From: an uncultured Verrucomicrobia subdivision 3 bacterium
Lineage (GTDB): Bacteria > Verrucomicrobiota > Verrucomicrobiia > Limisphaerales > DASXHY01
Assembly: GCA_937890005.1 (NCBI GenBank)
Contig: CALBZA010000017.1
Location: 62,001 to 126,000, forward strand
Length of the DNA: 64,000 nucleotides
Direction: 5' to 3'
The notes beneath the pieces are model-generated. The model searched no databases and had not been told where the DNA came from. It saw nothing but the letters and a program-made list of their open reading frames with translations. The translations under genes and the position numbers were made by a program. Of this stretch, positions 36,801 to 43,472 are shown piece after piece; positions within the stretch are counted from its first letter, which is position 1; every line of letters starts with the position of its first letter.

Positions 36801-39800
36801 CTTCGCTGGCGCCATACTGGGCGTTGATTTCTGCCGCGGAGCGGTCCGGACGACGGACGCGTTCCAGACACCGATACCAGGCCTGCTTCACACGCAGGTT
36901 GGTCCAGTTGACAAACTGAAAGTGGAGAACGCCATGCACGTATCCGCCGATGGTGATCGTGCGACCCTTGAGATTGTCAGGGGCGCGGGGAGTGTGAATG
37001 AACCCGGATTCGTAATGACATTTCCCGTCGTCGCAGAAGGCGAATGGACGTGTGTCGTGCGTCCAGATCGAATTGTCGAAACGATATTGATACGGACTCC
37101 GCCAGAGTTGAATCCAGGTGAGCGCCAGTCGTTCGCCGGGGCGGAGATGCAGCAGTTGACGCCGGAGAAAGTCGTTGTCCGCGCAGTTTGCCGAAAAGGC
37201 TTCGTCCGCATCCAGCGCGACAAAGTGCGTGCCTCCGATCTCGCGGCCGGCCGAAAGAAGAAGATTGCGATCGCCCGGTTCGTCCCGATGCCAGGTCGTC
37301 TTGGTGATGATCCTTTCAACGCGGCATTCAGCCGCGAGTGAACGCACCAGTTCGACAGAACCGTCATCCGAACAATCATCCAGATAGACAATCGCGTCGG
37401 TATAAACAGCCAGCGCCCGGAGACAGAACGGAAGCCTTGCGGATTCATTTCGTGCAGCCAGGAGCGCCACGATCTTCGGTTTTCTGACACCTGAAATGGA
37501 CGCGCCGACATTCGGATCATCAGACTTTGCTCCGGTCAGTTGATCGATTCCGGCGACATCCACGCGATCCTTGGGTTCGTCCCGACGGGCCTTCAGCGCC
37601 CGGATGATCTGGAGCGAGGCGAACTTTACGCCGCGGAGATAGAAATGATGTTCCGGATTGAAAATGATTTCGTCCCTGCTGACGACATGATGATGCGCAT
37701 CCTCGTTGTGGCTGTTCACCTCGGGAAGCACGGCGGAGAAATCCACTTCACCGTAATGGAGGACATCCAAATCCTGAGCTTCGCGAATTCCGTAAGCGGC
37801 CAGGACGGCGCTTCCGTCGATGCAAAAAAGTTCGGGATCGTGGTTCTGTTCGCGGAGCCAGTTGCGATACCGCTCGAAGTGGCGCACGAACCGCTCGAAG
37901 TTCCGCGGTTCGGCGTGATTCAGGAAATGAATGCTGTTCTCGTTGAGCAGCACCCCGGCCAGACGGACCGTTTCCTCGTGCGTGTCATTGATGTGAACCG
38001 AATGGTTCGCAATGTTGTAGCGAGCTCGAATTCGTTCCTTGGCTGCTTTGGTCGCCGACAGATTGTCCGCTTCGAACACGAAAATCCGGACGGGGCCGTC
38101 ATTCTGGAAACAGGGCTCCATTTTGCCTGCTGCGCCCTGGAACTGGTTCGACCAGTCTCCGAGCCAGGATTCCCCGGCGTAAAGTTCTGAAATGAAATTG
38201 AGCGCGCCGCGTCGGTTCAGGTGGACCGATTTCGAATAAACGATCCGGCCATGTTCCTGAAGGATTCGACGGACATCGTCATCGCCCCCGACAGCTGAGG
38301 GAAAGAGAGTGACGATGTAGGTGTTCTTCCTGAGCCTGCAATAGTGCAGCGCAATGGCATCGGCCCACTTCGATTCCATGCCCCGTTGCTTGAAGAATTC
38401 GCTGTCGAAGTGATTTGTTTCGTAATCGAACGAAAGCGTCCAGACCGGTTTGCCATGGAGCAGGCACGCGGCGGCGCGATGCGATCCATCGATCAGCACA
38501 TTCCGGTGGTCCACAGGAACGAGAGTCTCGTCCGCATCGAAACCGCGACTTTGAACCGAATCGAGCACCCGGTCGAACGAGTTGAAGAAATCGTTGATTG
38601 AACTCTTCGTGCCGTCGCCTTCCGTGCAGGTGCCGTTCGAGAACGCGCGGATGTGCGCGTGGTAAAGTTCGCGCGCCCATTTGGAATCGACGTTGAGCTG
38701 TCGGTGCCAGGCATAAAGATGCTTTGCAGGAAGATCGAAGCGAGCCGGTGTCAGCAGCTCGATTGGGTCGATCCTCTTCATCGTGACAGGTCGATCCAGC
38801 GGCAGTGTTTTCAGCCCGATCAGATGCGGGTTCAAACGATTCAGAGCCGATTCAAGCTCGCTGTTCGACAGCACGCGATTGCCGGGAATGGCCGCCACAT
38901 TCTTGCGTGTGATCTGCACTTTCAATCGTTCGGGGAGCAAGGGTGAGCTTGCGACGATGAGGCCATCCACCGAGGTGCTCTCTTCGATGCTGTGATCCGC
39001 AACGATGTGATAGCCGAATTCTGAAAGCAGCTGCAGGCAGGTATTGTGGCAATCGTTGTGAGTGGAGAGGAAAAGATAATGAATGCGGCCTGCGCGAAGC
39101 AGTTTCTCGGCGCCGAGAAGCAAATCAACTTCAGCACCCTGAATGTCGGCGTGCAGCATGTGGATCGTCTCGAGCCTGTGCTCCGCGGCGAACTGGTCGA
39201 TCGCAATTTGCGGGGCCGGATACTGCGACCGATCCCAATCCGTGAAGATGGAAGCGGGATTGGATGTGCGGCCGATAAAACCGTGGAACGACTCGACTTT
39301 GAAGCCGTTCAGATCAAAGTTTCGCCGCCCGATCTCAAGCTTCGTCGGGTTGGGTTCGATGATGAAGTTTCTCGCACCTGAAATCGTCTTGTGAAACCAA
39401 AGTGAGTAGTAGGCCCAGAATGAACCTGCCTCAATCATCACGGCGTTCTCGGGAAGATGCTTCAGAACTTCGTGGAAAACCTTTTCTTCCTGCGGTTCGT
39501 GATGGCCTTTCAAACAGCGGATGATCTCTGTCATCCACCGACCATGATAGCAACCTTCAACAATCCGGACGCCATTGTGCATCACCTGTTGCGGCGGGTT
39601 TCCAGCGATCACCATTCCGGCGTTCGGAACTTTCGGGATTTCGTCGCAGTCGTTGCAGCTGATTGTGGTCAGCACACGTTCACGTGTTGCGGCGTCAAAA
39701 CCGGAAAGATCGGGTGAGGCAGGCGGGCGGGCGAGCTTCGCGGCAGGTTTGATCATGATCAAGTCCTGCTGATTGTCCAACGAGAGCCGGTAACCTTTGG

Positions 39801-40770
39801 ACGTGAGAAACTGGAGGAGTTCATCGCGTTGGTTGCCGTATTCCACGACAATGAGCTGCGGTTGAAAACGGGAGAAGTCGAGCGTCTTCAGGACTTCCAG
39901 ATCGTGACCTTCGGCATCGATTGAGAGAAGGTCAAAGTCGGCAACGCCGGCTTCGTCGAGGATCGTCGTGAGCTGTTTTGCAGGAACAGTCTCTTTCGTC
40001 CATTGCGCCCCATAAATTTCCTGCCAATGGCTGGTGCCTTCCGTGGACAATGACGCCACGTCGCTGCCCCAGTCGGGAAGATGAGGATAGGTGGAAACGT
40101 TGATCGCCAGGTCGCCTTCGATGGCTGAAACCGCGGCACGGACACACTGGATCGAAGAGCCAGCGTACGACGCGGCAAGCTTGTTGAAGTTCTTTTGGAC
40201 AGGTTCGATGGAAACTCCGGTCCAGCCGTGCGCCTCATGCATCCGGCGAACGTTGCTGTAGTGAATGCCATCAAATGCGCCGACTTCGACGAACATCTTT
40301 GTGCGGGGCGCATGCGTTGCGAAAAACTGTTCGATGAACTCGTCCTGCCCGATTTGCGAGTAGTAACCACGCACATGACGGGGCAGTTCGCGGGCAAACC
40401 AGAATTCAGGCACAGCCTTCAGGACTTCAGCGCACGCCTGGTCCACCGTCGCGGTGTCTTTGATCCGCGCCGCTGACTGGGCGAGATGCCACTGCGTCTG
40501 CCAGTCGGAAGCGCCAAGCCGCACGGCAGAAGCAAAGGCTTCCCTGGCCTCCTGATGTCGTCCGCGATTTGCGAGGGCGAGTCCGATTGCGAGATAAAGC
40601 AACGCATTGTCCGGTTCTGAAACGAGACGTTCGAAACAGGCGGCCAGTGCTTCATCGTTCAATTCCGCCAGAGCTTTCTCGGAATTCCAGACGTCCGTTG
40701 TGTCCACCGAAACTTTCTGAAGGGGGTCGTTGGCGGCAGTGTCTGAGGTGGCAGTGGCGCTCGGTGTCAT
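33805..40770 (-). CDS. Giant methyltransferase/glycosyltransferase multidomain protein (2321 residues)
   Basis: Domains in order are as follows. TPR (about 50-125). FkbM-type methyltransferase (about 135-345; MFVEVGAFDGIHYSNVRRM and LLSIDAEGHDLEVLKTLDF). A second FkbM-like methyltransferase (about 375-630; VMIEAGSFWAYYSLWF and HADIQGAEVDLLLGAEKL). A ParB-like segment (about 690-790; VLIDGSHRAAACLLHGKPVW). A region with nucleotidyltransferase-like IDGSAVLAAYGIREAQDLDV (about 975). GT2 (about 1095-1400; LAARNESARLPFCLRAL and VALDADEAFSANC). TPRs (about 1430-1590). A low-complexity linker. A class I methyltransferase (about 1770-2000; NFAEIGAYQGKFTLAM, VDGGHSMDETYVDM). A final methyltransferase (about 2100-2321; LIIECGCGNSTKFMR, LFIDGSHLVMNG). 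An in-frame ATG with a purine-rich leader exists at residue 1415 (MITANTPS), so a shorter C-terminal product is conceivable. Context suggests modification of flagellin glycans. Confidence 0.88.
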   Translation of the reverse strand: MTPSATATSDTAANDPLQKVSVDTTDVWNSEKALAELNDEALAACFERLVSEPDNALLYLAIGLALANRGRHQEAREAFASAVRLGASDWQTQWHLAQSAARIKDTATVDQACAEVLKAVPEFWFARELPRHVRGYYSQIGQDEFIEQFFATHAPRTKMFVEVGAFDGIHYSNVRRMHEAHGWTGVSIEPVQKNFNKLAASYAGSSIQCVRAAVSAIEGDLAINVSTYPHLPDWGSDVASLSTEGTSHWQEIYGAQWTKETVPAKQLTTILDEAGVADFDLLSIDAEGHDLEVLKTLDFSRFQPQLIVVEYGNQRDELLQFLTSKGYRLSLDNQQDLIMIKPAAKLARPPASPDLSGFDAATRERVLTTISCNDCDEIPKVPNAGMVIAGNPPQQVMHNGVRIVEGCYHGRWMTEIIRCLKGHHEPQEEKVFHEVLKHLPENAVMIEAGSFWAYYSLWFHKTISGARNFIIEPNPTKLEIGRRNFDLNGFKVESFHGFIGRTSNPASIFTDWDRSQYPAPQIAIDQFAAEHRLETIHMLHADIQGAEVDLLLGAEKLLRAGRIHYLFLSTHNDCHNTCLQLLSEFGYHIVADHSIEESTSVDGLIVASSPLLPERLKVQITRKNVAAIPGNRVLSNSELESALNRLNPHLIGLKTLPLDRPVTMKRIDPIELLTPARFDLPAKHLYAWHRQLNVDSKWARELYHAHIRAFSNGTCTEGDGTKSSINDFFNSFDRVLDSVQSRGFDADETLVPVDHRNVLIDGSHRAAACLLHGKPVWTLSFDYETNHFDSEFFKQRGMESKWADAIALHYCRLRKNTYIVTLFPSAVGGDDDVRRILQEHGRIVYSKSVHLNRRGALNFISELYAGESWLGDWSNQFQGAAGKMEPCFQNDGPVRIFVFEADNLSATKAAKERIRARYNIANHSVHINDTHEETVRLAGVLLNENSIHFLNHAEPRNFERFVRHFERYRNWLREQNHDPELFCIDGSAVLAAYGIREAQDLDVLHYGEVDFSAVLPEVNSHNEDAHHHVVSRDEIIFNPEHHFYLRGVKFASLQIIRALKARRDEPKDRVDVAGIDQLTGAKSDDPNVGASISGVRKPKIVALLAARNESARLPFCLRALAVYTDAIVYLDDCSDDGSVELVRSLAAECRVERIITKTTWHRDEPGDRNLLLSAGREIGGTHFVALDADEAFSANCADNDFLRRQLLHLRPGERLALTWIQLWRSPYQYRFDNSIWTHDTRPFAFCDDGKCHYESGFIHTPRAPDNLKGRTITIGGYVHGVLHFQFVNWTNLRVKQAWYRCLERVRRPDRSAAEINAQYGASEDESGLETRPAPEDWLRNYTFFDPASLNAPDERRLREVREWFQTFGADYFAELDIHHVDWGFDTKAVERKARSTKPFLAFPPIPANQPNGKSMITANTPSAANGSKLPKTVTDLLDVAGMYFANGDLKSCRSSLVWALEMAPENPQVLAACASVRFQLQEFAEARQQFEEAAKRDTTNAVLQVQLARTCLELEDIEGFENALARALEIDEDCPEALRLLGDLNFSQGQHRTAANAYERALNRNSSDITLHLLLGNARFSAGEFAEAEQAFENALKLDPTNEVARENLGVVRSKMNKNSTNGSAATAKNGPGAKPSTATPKLTSVSDIIQFQSAANNVSPARETFSKSPAAAFRAEPSKSRAEALAPANGATLLHNGNPTVRGDNSAARAKSMFQSMPTAAAPRPHAQNGNASRFEAFSVATPAQRLFNNGAPQETSRPSSKELFAKYETLFPEVEGWLHWEAVRVLEFFNRLQMAEGVTGNFAEIGAYQGKFTLAMAAFLKPENEQLVVNDIFDNQDLNTSQSGVGATLSAFRRNFAKLDPNPHYLRLAIKRSDALLPGEIGENIRFFSVDGGHSMDETYVDMRIAAETLHPRGIIVLDDYYNVDWPGVEAGASLYFQKHSDLAPLATFFNKFVFVKRESHAWFLQQLEKHGFDAFCRELGYTSSRKMLHGFEYRSLPQDPRPKASSVSNRTVAQNTAVAPVPPAPAPANPSQSKKRLMEAASLCSQIGRLNYSELKPFYKSFEEGLDAWITPRLGFSITPNPLGQVFPLVEKKFESFHDTMRQHARELIPFIQSPKLTAIPENKTDEVTPYWLNDYFHQGDARLAYAMVACHRPKLIIECGCGNSTKFMRRAAQDYQTGTRIVCIDPEPRANIKGVADAFHQASATTIDPEFFDQLQPGDFLFIDGSHLVMNGSDCVHLFLNVLPRLKPGVWVHIHDVFLPHDYPYELHVECRYNEQYMLAQLFLYSNDWTPAVPIYYGHRKGILPYGGGSFWMRKEK

Positions 40771-40781
40771 AGGAGAGGGGT

Positions 40782-41453
40782 TCAGCAGATGACAGGAGTG
40801 GAGTCGGCAGGGGACGTTTGTAAGGCGGCGACGGCGTTCAGATTCGCGGCAGCCAGTTCGTTGTTGGGATCGAGTTGCAGCGCGCGCTTGAAGCAGGCTT
40901 GCGCGGCGTTCAGTTCGTTCATCCGGAAACAGCAGACCCCGAGACGTAAAAACAAATCGACATCGTCGAGGTCGAGGCTGAGAGCCTGTTCGAGAATCTC
41001 ACGCGACTCGGCATTCCGCCCGTGGGCCATCAGGAGTCCCGAGTAAAGTCTCAATGCCTGAACATTGTCCGGATACAGTTCGAGCGATCTGCGGAAGTGG
41101 AATTCCGCCTGCGACCAGTTTTCGCGATGCTGCTGAACGACGGCCAGGTGAAGTTGAATCGCGGCGTCGTTGGGACGCAGTTCATCGGCCTGGGTGAACG
41201 CGAGAAGCGCCTGGTCGAGATTGCCGCTGGTGAAGTGAACACTGCCCAGGGCGATCCAGATGGTGACGTCGTTGGGATCGAGACCCAGCGCGTGCTGGAG
41301 GAACTGACAGGCGAACGCTGGTTGATTCTGTTCGAACCATTCGTCGGCGCGTTCCAGGCACCAGTTCTTGATCTCGGAGATCGGATCGGAACCCGGTCGT
41401 CCGGAGAGCAGCTGCGGGATCTGGCCGGATGGAGGAGGGGTGGTGGTTTTCAT
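40782..41453 (-). CDS. TPR protein ahead of the giant modification enzymes
   Basis: The 223-residue product is soluble and mostly TPR repeats (FACQFLQHALGLDPNDVTIW, QALLAFTQADELRPNDAAIQ, QAEFHFRRSLELYPDNVQAL, AAQACFKRALQLDPNNELAA), so at least four repeats in a row from about residue 35. It lies 11 bases before the 2321-residue gene, which begins with a similar TPR block. It is separated from flagellin upstream by a strong terminator. A scaffold or substrate-recruiting subunit for the two enzymes, as TPRs do in O-GlcNAc transferases, is a plausible inference. Confidence 0.8.
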   Translation of the reverse strand: MKTTTPPPSGQIPQLLSGRPGSDPISEIKNWCLERADEWFEQNQPAFACQFLQHALGLDPNDVTIWIALGSVHFTSGNLDQALLAFTQADELRPNDAAIQLHLAVVQQHRENWSQAEFHFRRSLELYPDNVQALRLYSGLLMAHGRNAESREILEQALSLDLDDVDLFLRLGVCCFRMNELNAAQACFKRALQLDPNNELAAANLNAVAALQTSPADSTPVIC

Positions 41454-41503
41454 TCTCGGTTCTGGCCTCAGCTGTCGTTGCGTCCGTGCATCGTTCTGCG
41501 TTT

Positions 41504-41540
41504 AAAAAGACCGGGCGGGTCTGTGATGGGGACCCGCCCG
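41504..41540 (-). terminator. Rho-independent terminator after flagellin
   Basis: On the minus strand a perfect 10-base-pair stem (CGGGCGGGTC with GACCCGCCCG) and 9-base loop is followed by GTCTTTTTAAA. It sits 59 bases after the flagellin stop and isolates fliW-csrA-fliC from the downstream TPR and giant genes, at least partly. Confidence 0.9.
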
Positions 41541-41599
41541 AGGAAGGAGCCAGCGGTCTCGCCAATCGGCACGACCGACGAAATTCGCTGGACACTCGT

Positions 41600-42406
41600 T
41601 TACTGTTGCAGCAACCGGAGCACGCTCTGGGGCAGGCTGTTGGCCTGAGCCAGCATCGCGGTGCCGGACTGCACCAAAATGTTCTGCTTCGCGTATTCCG
41701 TGGATTCCTCGGCGACATCCACGTCCTGAATCCGTGAATTCGCAGCCGTCAGGTTTTCCTTGCTGACAGTCAGCTGATCCGACGTGTAGTTCAAGCGCGA
41801 CTGATAGGCGCCGATTCCGGCGCGTTCCTGCGAAAGATCAGTGATGGCGGCCTTGACGAGATCCAGTGCGGCGCGTGCACCGGCGCGTGTGCTCAGGTCC
41901 GCGCCCAACACGTCGGTGTAAACCTGCGAGGCGAGGCTGATGCCGTTCATCGTGAGCGTGTTGCCTTCGGAATCCAGTGTGACGTCCAGCGCCACTCCGG
42001 AGAAGAGGCTTACCCCGTTGAAATCCTTGCTCGCTGACGTGCTGATGAATTCGGCGAGCTGCGAATACTCGGCCTGATAGAGCGCGCGATCGTCGTCGGA
42101 CTTGGTGACGTCCTGAGCCTGAAGCGAGAGTTCGCTCATGCGGGTGAGGGCGTCGGCGATCTTCTTGAGATAGCCGTCCTGGGTCTGTGTGAAAGAAATG
42201 GCGTTGCCGACGTTGCCGCGGGCGGCGTCGAGGCGGCGGATCTGCGCGGTGAGACGTGAACCGACGGCCATGCCGGCGGCGTCGTCCGCGGGGTTGACGA
42301 TCTTGCTGCCGGAGCTGAGCCGCGACAGGGACTTGCTCAGCAGGGACTGGCTGTTTTCCAGGTTATGTGCGGAAACCTGGGAGGTGATGTTGGTGCTGAT
42401 GATCAT
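41600..42406 (-). CDS. fliC: Flagellin, short form without outer domains
   Basis: The 268-residue protein has both conserved flagellin ends: N-terminal MIISTNITSQVSAHNLENSQ and the D0/D1 helix LSRLSSGSKIVNPADDAAGM, and C-terminal RIQDVDVAEESTEYAKQNIL ending SLPQSVLRLLQQ. The middle is reduced to about 60 residues, so the filament would lack D2/D3 surface domains and expose D1 directly. The start codon overlaps the csrA stop as ATGA, and I find no Shine-Dalgarno sequence ahead of it. Translation is therefore probably coupled to csrA. Only this flagellin is seen in the window. Confidence 0.95.
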   Translation of the reverse strand: MIISTNITSQVSAHNLENSQSLLSKSLSRLSSGSKIVNPADDAAGMAVGSRLTAQIRRLDAARGNVGNAISFTQTQDGYLKKIADALTRMSELSLQAQDVTKSDDDRALYQAEYSQLAEFISTSASKDFNGVSLFSGVALDVTLDSEGNTLTMNGISLASQVYTDVLGADLSTRAGARAALDLVKAAITDLSQERAGIGAYQSRLNYTSDQLTVSKENLTAANSRIQDVDVAEESTEYAKQNILVQSGTAMLAQANSLPQSVLRLLQQ

Positions 42407-42678
42407 AGAATTGTCGTGGCTGCTTGTTTCGATTTGTCTGCGGTTTGCGCTGCGGGCTTTTTCTGCAACGGAAGTTTTGGCAGCGGCGATTTCTGTGTGG
42501 TGACCGCCTGTTTGTTGCTGCGCTGAATTTCTTCGTAAACTTCCTGCCGGTGGACTGGAACGTCCGCAGGCGCTTCAATCCCGACCTTTACGACATCACC
42601 CTCGACGCGGACGATCTTGATGTGAATCCGTCCGTCGATGACGATGCTTTCGCCTGATTTGCGGGAAAGGATGAGCAT
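42403..42678 (-). CDS. csrA: Carbon storage regulator CsrA with C-terminal extension
   Basis: CsrA binds GGA motifs in mRNA leaders and represses translation; in Gram-positive and other bacteria it controls flagellin synthesis and is titrated by FliW. The first 60 residues are a normal CsrA (MLILSRKSGESIVIDGRIHI, VEGDVVKVGIEAPADVPVHR with the RNA-contacting R/V residues). A 30-residue Lys/Gln/Pro-rich tail (SPLPKLPLQKKPAAQTADKS) is extra; longer CsrA C-termini are known in FliW-regulated lineages. It lies 18 bases after fliW and overlaps fliC by 4 bases. Confidence 0.95.
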   Translation of the reverse strand: MLILSRKSGESIVIDGRIHIKIVRVEGDVVKVGIEAPADVPVHRQEVYEEIQRSNKQAVTTQKSPLPKLPLQKKPAAQTADKSKQAATTIL

Positions 42679-42696
42679 GGTGGCAGGCGGTTGGGG

Positions 42697-43116
42697 TCAG
42701 GAAATCGGGAGTGGATGTTGCACGGAGTATTCGGAGGCATTCGCGAGAATGACCTGCTTGCCGACTCCGGTGTTGCGGTTGACGACGATCGGGCCTTTCA
42801 GGTTGACCGTGGCACGATTGTGGCCGTGGAGAGTGACGATATTCAGGAGTGCGGCTTCCGAGGGATTGGAAAGACCGAGGAAATCGACATCGGCCTGCGG
42901 GATGTCGGGGCGATAGTCGGGCACGACGAGAAACGGATCGATGACCACGAACGCGAGCGAGGCGTTGTCCTTCACCTGAAGCCATCGGAACGGCTCCTCC
43001 TCCGGGTTGGCGATGAGCAGGTATTGCTTCATCTGCTCGAACCCCAGAATGCCCATGGGCAGCCGGAGCTCGCAGGTCAGAGACTCAGGCGCTGCTTCTG
43101 TTTCTGTCGTGTTCAT
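42697..43116 (-). CDS. fliW: Flagellar assembly factor FliW
   Basis: FliW binds flagellin and CsrA in turn, so that flagellin synthesis matches export. The roughly 139-residue beta-rich protein has the family pattern LPMGILGFEQMKQYLLIANP, EEPFRWLQVKDNASLAFVVI with DPFLVVPDY, and the ending TVNLKGPIVVNRNTGVGKQV. An in-frame ATG three codons upstream (at 43125) lies only about 4 bases after the predicted sigma-54 transcription start, so the ATG of MNTTETEAAPE is preferred. It is first in the fliW-csrA-fliC operon. Confidence 0.93.
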   Translation of the reverse strand: MNTTETEAAPESLTCELRLPMGILGFEQMKQYLLIANPEEEPFRWLQVKDNASLAFVVIDPFLVVPDYRPDIPQADVDFLGLSNPSEAALLNIVTLHGHNRATVNLKGPIVVNRNTGVGKQVILANASEYSVQHPLPIS

Positions 43117-43140
43117 GCATTTCATGCCACTGGCCGTTTA

Positions 43141-43155
43141 GCAACGCACATGCCA
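43141..43155 (-). promoter_or_regulatory. Sigma-54 (-24/-12) promoter of fliW-csrA-fliC
   Basis: On the minus strand the site reads TGGCAT-GTGCG-TTGC, a consensus sigma-54 element with exact 10-base GG-GC spacing. The expected transcription start is about 43129, just ahead of fliW. It has the same architecture and short leader as the flgB promoter, so basal body and filament genes should share one sigma-54 activator. Confidence 0.88.
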
Positions 43156-43472
43156 CGACCTGTTTGCCCCGGAAAACCGCCTTTTTTCCGAGGAAATAAG
43201 AAAAATCCGCCGAACACTTCTCCGGGTGCGTCACCCGGCAGAAAAGTCGCACTAGGGAATTTTTGCCTGTCTGAAATTGTCCGCCCGGCAGAGTGTGCCG
43301 GGTGATGGTGAGGAGCTGTTCGCACTGGAAATTGATCGATCCGATCTCGAAATGGCGTCATGCGGAACCCGTGGTCCATGGACGCCACATAGGCAGCTCA
43401 AGCCTTCCGCTTGCCTGCGCAGATGGATTTTCAGATAGTCAGCTCATGTTTCTGTCGGCCAGCCTCAAGGCC
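43156..43472. other. Intergenic region between the fliW operon and the sensor kinase gene
   Basis: These 317 bases separate divergent transcription units. They contain the upstream side of the fliW sigma-54 promoter and a 7-base-pair hairpin CCCGGCA-GAGTG-TGCCGGG at about 43288-43306. I cannot define an activator binding site or the plus-strand promoter. An in-frame upstream extension of the kinase gene crosses this area but lacks signal-peptide logic. Confidence 0.4.
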
